From positions 25,323 to 41,687 of the forward strand of contig JAOZNY010000003.1 of the NCBI GenBank assembly GCA_029933565.1: a stretch of DNA of 16,365 nucleotides, read 5' to 3'. This DNA comes from Bacteroidales bacterium (GTDB lineage Bacteria; Bacteroidota; Bacteroidia; Bacteroidales; F082). Every line of letters begins with the position of its first letter. The first letter of the stretch is position 1. The translations under genes were made by a program, and so were the position numbers. The notes beneath the pieces are model-generated. The model did no database searches, had not been told where the DNA came from, and worked only from the letters and a program-made list of their open reading frames with translations. This document shows positions 13,382 to 16,365 of the stretch, in pieces.

Positions 13382-13385
13382 CAAA

Positions 13386-16172
13386 CTATTTAACTATCAG
13401 TTTGTTCACATAAGTTTTGCCTTGAAGGCTAACATTAATTAAGTAAAGACCCTTGTCAAAACCATTAATATCTAGTTGTATTTTTGCAGCATTCATTTTC
13501 TGCTCCAGAAGTTTACGACCCTGAATGTCGAATAATGAAATGTTGGCTTCACCTTGAAAACTATCGTTAATGGAAATATTTATTCTTCCTGATGCCGGGT
13601 TTGGATAAATATCAATTTTCCCCTTATTATCGTAAATTATTTCGTTAACACTTAAGAAACCTAACTTTTTTGATGTGTAAATATGATATTCGCCTGCCTG
13701 AAGGCTAATAGGGGCTGTAACACTATTAACAACAATTGAATCGCCACTAAAATAATCATACCATGTTCCTGTCTCCTGAAATGTTGGAATAATATTTCCT
13801 TCATTTACATCAAAATTACCAATTATAGTAACATTCATGTCATCATGATTAAGGTGGATACTTTTCATTGCTGAGTTGACCGACAAAGTGAAATCAGTTG
13901 TAGAAAATGCATCTTCTGTTTTCTTGAGCTTAATCAAAGCAGTATAAACGTCATAAAGTTCTTTTCTGTTCGTATTGTTATAATAATCCCATCTTACCGG
14001 CTTTGGCGATAATCGGCAGTTTTCACTAATAGTACCATCTTCACATCTGTTAATTGAAAAATCATATCCCAGTTCACCAAACTGCCAAATCATTTTTGGA
14101 CCTGGTACTGTAATAAAAAATGCTGCTGCCATTTCATTTCTTGCAAGAGCAGTATTTAAATCCTTTACATCATAATCAGAACCTGTTGAATTTCCATATT
14201 CAATATTTTTATACATCAGGCGTTCCTCATCATGGCTTTCCATGTATCCGACCAAATTTGGCTCACTAAAGCCACGTGACCTATATGAAATTCCGGAAAA
14301 GTTTGAACCAGGAATCCAACCCATAGTTGCCTCACTATAATTATAGTTCATATTTCCCCACATCATCATTCCATAATCGGCAAGAACTTTCTCTTCAGAA
14401 TTTACAGTCAAATGTTCCAGAATAACAAAAGCATCAGAGTTAGCATTCCATATTACATCCGACATCCTCTTTAAAATATCTATTCTTGATTGATCATAAT
14501 TCATTCCATCTCCTGGTGTATTTGTAAAGCCTTTTGTAAAGTCGAAGCGAAAACCATCAATTTTATACTCTTCCATCCAATATGTATTCACCCTATCGAT
14601 AAAATCTTTGGTGGCCTGGCTTTCGTGATTAAAATCGTAACCCCAGTGATAATCCTGATTAGGCGAAACTGTGTTAAACCATGGGTTATTGGCAGCAGGG
14701 CGATTATTTTCTTTATCCCAATACATTAAAACCATGGCATTGGTTCCGTAAGCATGGTTAAGGACCATATCCATAAAAACAGCAATACCTTTTTCATGGG
14801 CTGCATCAACAAATTTCTTAAAATCATTTTTGTGACCGTAGTATTTGTCAACTGCAAAATAGTAGTTCGGGTTATAGCCCCATGAGTTGTTGCCCTCAAA
14901 TTCGTTGACTGGCATTAACTCAATTGCATTAACTCCCAAATGAGCCAGATAATCCAGAGTATCCATTAAATCGTTATAGGTTCTACCGGTGGTAAAATCA
15001 CGCATGAGAAGTTCATAAATCACAAGTTTTACCTTTTCAGGTGCATTAAAGTCATCTATCTGCCACTCGTAATTTTGCTGTGCTGTTTGTAGTACCGTTG
15101 CTATTCCCTGTGTTTTTCCTTCTGGATAATCGATCATGCCAGGATAATGGGCATCATCAATATATTTATCGTTCCAAGGGTCGCTAACCTTGTCGGCATA
15201 AGGATCACCAACTCTAATATCGCCATCAATAAAATATTGGAAAATATATTCTTTTCCTGCTTCCAGTCCGTCAAGTTCAATCCAATATCTATTTCCATCA
15301 GTTGAACGTTTCATATAAACTTCATCATTAACACTCCAGTCGCTAAAATCGCCAATAGCAAAAACATATTCCTTTTCAGGAGCATAAAGACTGAGGATAA
15401 CAGTATTATTGTCGATATAGTTTATTCCATCAATAATACCCTCCGGCACATCCTCAATTTCAACTTCACCGCGACTATAATAGGAAAACGAATCTTCAAC
15501 AGTTTGCTCACCGCTTTTTGCAACTGCAGTAAAAATATGACTTCCATTTTCAATAACATTCAATTGGTATTGAAATGTATTACCAGTGGAGGCGTAAACA
15601 AGTTGGTCATTATTATAAAGAAATGTAGAATCAGCTTCGCTACTTGAACCTTCAACAAAAATAATGTCGTTGAGTTCAACAATCAATGGGCTTGTTTCAG
15701 GTAATGTTATCTGAATATTTAATCCACTTGTAAAAACATCATAAAAAATATCTCCGCCTGATGCTGTTTTTCCTGTTAAAGAGCCATCAGAACTTCGGAA
15801 CACAAAAGCAAGTTGTTCTATTAGTTCTCCTTCTGGCACACCGTAATATTCTCTAATAGAAGGTCCAATAGTTAATTCCCATTTATTGGCACCAAGATAA
15901 CTCATTTGACATTCGGGGATGTTTTGTGTCCAGCCAGCTTTTACGTATTTCCAGTCGGTACCGGAAGTTGAATTTTCAGTAATTACACCTGTGTGGGCGT
16001 AAACACTTCCACTATAACCTGCTAGTCCTCCACTACCAAGTGAAGCATCAAAAGTAATAACTACCTGGTCCTGATCAGACGGAAATGCCGGGTCAGCTGT
16101 TATTAGTTGTGCTGTTGCAAATTGAAAAGTTGCCAGAAAGGCAATCATTGTTATTAATATATTCTTAATCAT
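13386..16172 (-). CDS. Secreted multidomain GH13 alpha-amylase family enzyme with T9SS sorting domain
   Basis: The 928-residue protein has a signal peptide (MIKNILITMIAFLATFQFATA, cleavage after A21). Residues about 22-150 form a Bacteroidota module resembling DUF4961 (VVITFDASLG, VYAHTGVIT, WELTIGPSIREYYGVP). About 150-235 is Ig-like. About 245-345 is a CBM48/isoamylase-N-like domain (LYAPEKEYVFAIGDFSDW). The GH13 barrel (about 365-760) has region I MDMVLNH (D468, N472, H473), region II DGFRFDFTKG with nucleophile D544, region III VILEH with acid/base E586, and region IV ESHDEERL with H647 and D648. A C-terminal beta domain follows. Residues 853-928 are a T9SS type A sorting domain (IDIYPNPASG ... 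FDKGLYLINV ... VNKLIVK). Family role: hydrolysis of alpha-1,4 or 1,6 glucans outside the cell; exact specificity is not readable. It stands alone, without susCD genes. Stop is TAG. Confidence 0.93.
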   Translation of the reverse strand: MIKNILITMIAFLATFQFATAQLITADPAFPSDQDQVVITFDASLGSGGLAGYSGSVYAHTGVITENSTSGTDWKYVKAGWTQNIPECQMSYLGANKWELTIGPSIREYYGVPEGELIEQLAFVFRSSDGSLTGKTASGGDIFYDVFTSGLNIQITLPETSPLIVELNDIIFVEGSSSEADSTFLYNNDQLVYASTGNTFQYQLNVIENGSHIFTAVAKSGEQTVEDSFSYYSRGEVEIEDVPEGIIDGINYIDNNTVILSLYAPEKEYVFAIGDFSDWSVNDEVYMKRSTDGNRYWIELDGLEAGKEYIFQYFIDGDIRVGDPYADKVSDPWNDKYIDDAHYPGMIDYPEGKTQGIATVLQTAQQNYEWQIDDFNAPEKVKLVIYELLMRDFTTGRTYNDLMDTLDYLAHLGVNAIELMPVNEFEGNNSWGYNPNYYFAVDKYYGHKNDFKKFVDAAHEKGIAVFMDMVLNHAYGTNAMVLMYWDKENNRPAANNPWFNTVSPNQDYHWGYDFNHESQATKDFIDRVNTYWMEEYKIDGFRFDFTKGFTNTPGDGMNYDQSRIDILKRMSDVIWNANSDAFVILEHLTVNSEEKVLADYGMMMWGNMNYNYSEATMGWIPGSNFSGISYRSRGFSEPNLVGYMESHDEERLMYKNIEYGNSTGSDYDVKDLNTALARNEMAAAFFITVPGPKMIWQFGELGYDFSINRCEDGTISENCRLSPKPVRWDYYNNTNRKELYDVYTALIKLKKTEDAFSTTDFTLSVNSAMKSIHLNHDDMNVTIIGNFDVNEGNIIPTFQETGTWYDYFSGDSIVVNSVTAPISLQAGEYHIYTSKKLGFLSVNEIIYDNKGKIDIYPNPASGRINISINDSFQGEANISLFDIQGRKLLEQKMNAAKIQLDINGFDKGLYLINVSLQGKTYVNKLIVK

Positions 16173-16194
16173 TTTCCTAGAATTAGATTCCCTG

Positions 16195-16202
16195 CAAAAA
16201 TA
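16195..16202 (-). promoter_or_regulatory. -7 box of the amylase gene
   Basis: On the minus strand TATTTTTG (complement of 16195-16202) matches TAnnTTTG, giving a leader of about 18-20 bases. No TTG is seen 17-23 bases upstream, so the promoter may need an activator. Confidence 0.5.
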
Positions 16203-16339
16203 CTTCTAATAAACTTATTATGTGTAAATTCGTTTCTAAAAAACTGTTAAACAGCGCAAAAGCATTAAACAAATAATTGTCAGTAACAAACGATTGCGGT
16301 TTTTTTATTTAGAAAGTCACAGACTTTTGTTTATTGGAA

Positions 16340-16362
16340 AGGCTAAGTTGCAAACTTAGCCT
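16340..16362. repeat. Perfect 10-bp inverted repeat at the window edge
   Basis: AGGCTAAGTT (16340-16349) and AACTTAGCCT (16353-16362) are separated by a 3-base loop. It may be the terminator of a minus-strand gene lying beyond the window (only a short T-run, TTTCC, follows on that strand) or the end of a repeat. The rest of 16203-16339 shows no gene. Confidence 0.6.
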
Positions 16363-16365
16363 AGG

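Noticed and set aside
1..16365. Search for CRISPR arrays, tRNA/rRNA genes, IS elements, toxin-antitoxin or defence gene clusters.
   Set aside because: No direct-repeat/spacer pattern, cloverleaf, transposase or recognisable defence gene was seen; the only phage-linked item is the ORF6N remnant.

Overview
The window is AT-rich (coding and spacer alike) and reads as a chromosomal segment of a Bacteroidota bacterium, most likely a gliding/environmental member of the Bacteroidales–Marinilabiliales or Flavobacteriales side rather than a gut Bacteroides. Reasons: two proteins end in type IX secretion (T9SS) type A sorting domains, promoters follow the Bacteroidota TTG-N19-TAnnTTTG pattern, Shine-Dalgarno sequences are absent, the citrate synthase is the eukaryote-like 437-residue form, and there is a CarboxypepD_reg-like TonB-dependent receptor. 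No tRNA, rRNA, CRISPR array or intact mobile element was seen.

Layout. 1-1057 is the 3' end of a large T9SS-exported protein. 1198-1788 (+) is an ACP phosphodiesterase-like gene with a promoter so close to the ATG that the mRNA may be leaderless. It faces yjbQ (1931-2341, -) across an octamer-periodic hairpin. Upstream of yjbQ is citrate synthase gltA (2455-3768, -), with a clear terminator between them. Divergent from gltA is a two-gene envelope-stress-like cassette (4173-5662, +): a PspC-domain protein and a LiaF/DUF4097-like protein. Next is a pair (5948-10419, +): a TonB-dependent receptor followed 44 bases later by an oligopeptidase B-like serine peptidase that appears to be a lipoprotein, suggesting uptake and breakdown of peptides. 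Convergent to it is a two-component system on the minus strand: OmpR-family regulator (10458-11177) and sensor kinase (11344-12618), separated by a heptamer tandem repeat.

The most interesting region is 12619-13095. The kinase gene is divergent from a gene for a small secreted, cysteine-rich, Lys/Asp-rich protein (12784-13038). The spacer carries four TTAACA hexamers spaced 11, 10 and 11 bp apart, i.e. once per helical turn. This is the architecture bound by PhoB/PhoP/OmpR-family regulators. The last hexamer sits where the -33 TTG of the small gene's promoter should be, while its -7 box is intact. The regulator therefore probably activates the small gene. The layout resembles cpxP-cpxRA or zraP-zraSR, but with an unrelated, unrecognised effector protein.

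After the small gene's strong terminator lies a previously hidden pseudogene (13124-13381, +) of an ORF6N-domain protein, broken by N-terminal loss, a one-base frameshift in an A-run and an internal deletion. Its stop lies 4 bases from the stop of the convergent secreted GH13 alpha-amylase (13386-16172, -), a multidomain T9SS cargo. The window ends in a perfect 10-bp inverted repeat.
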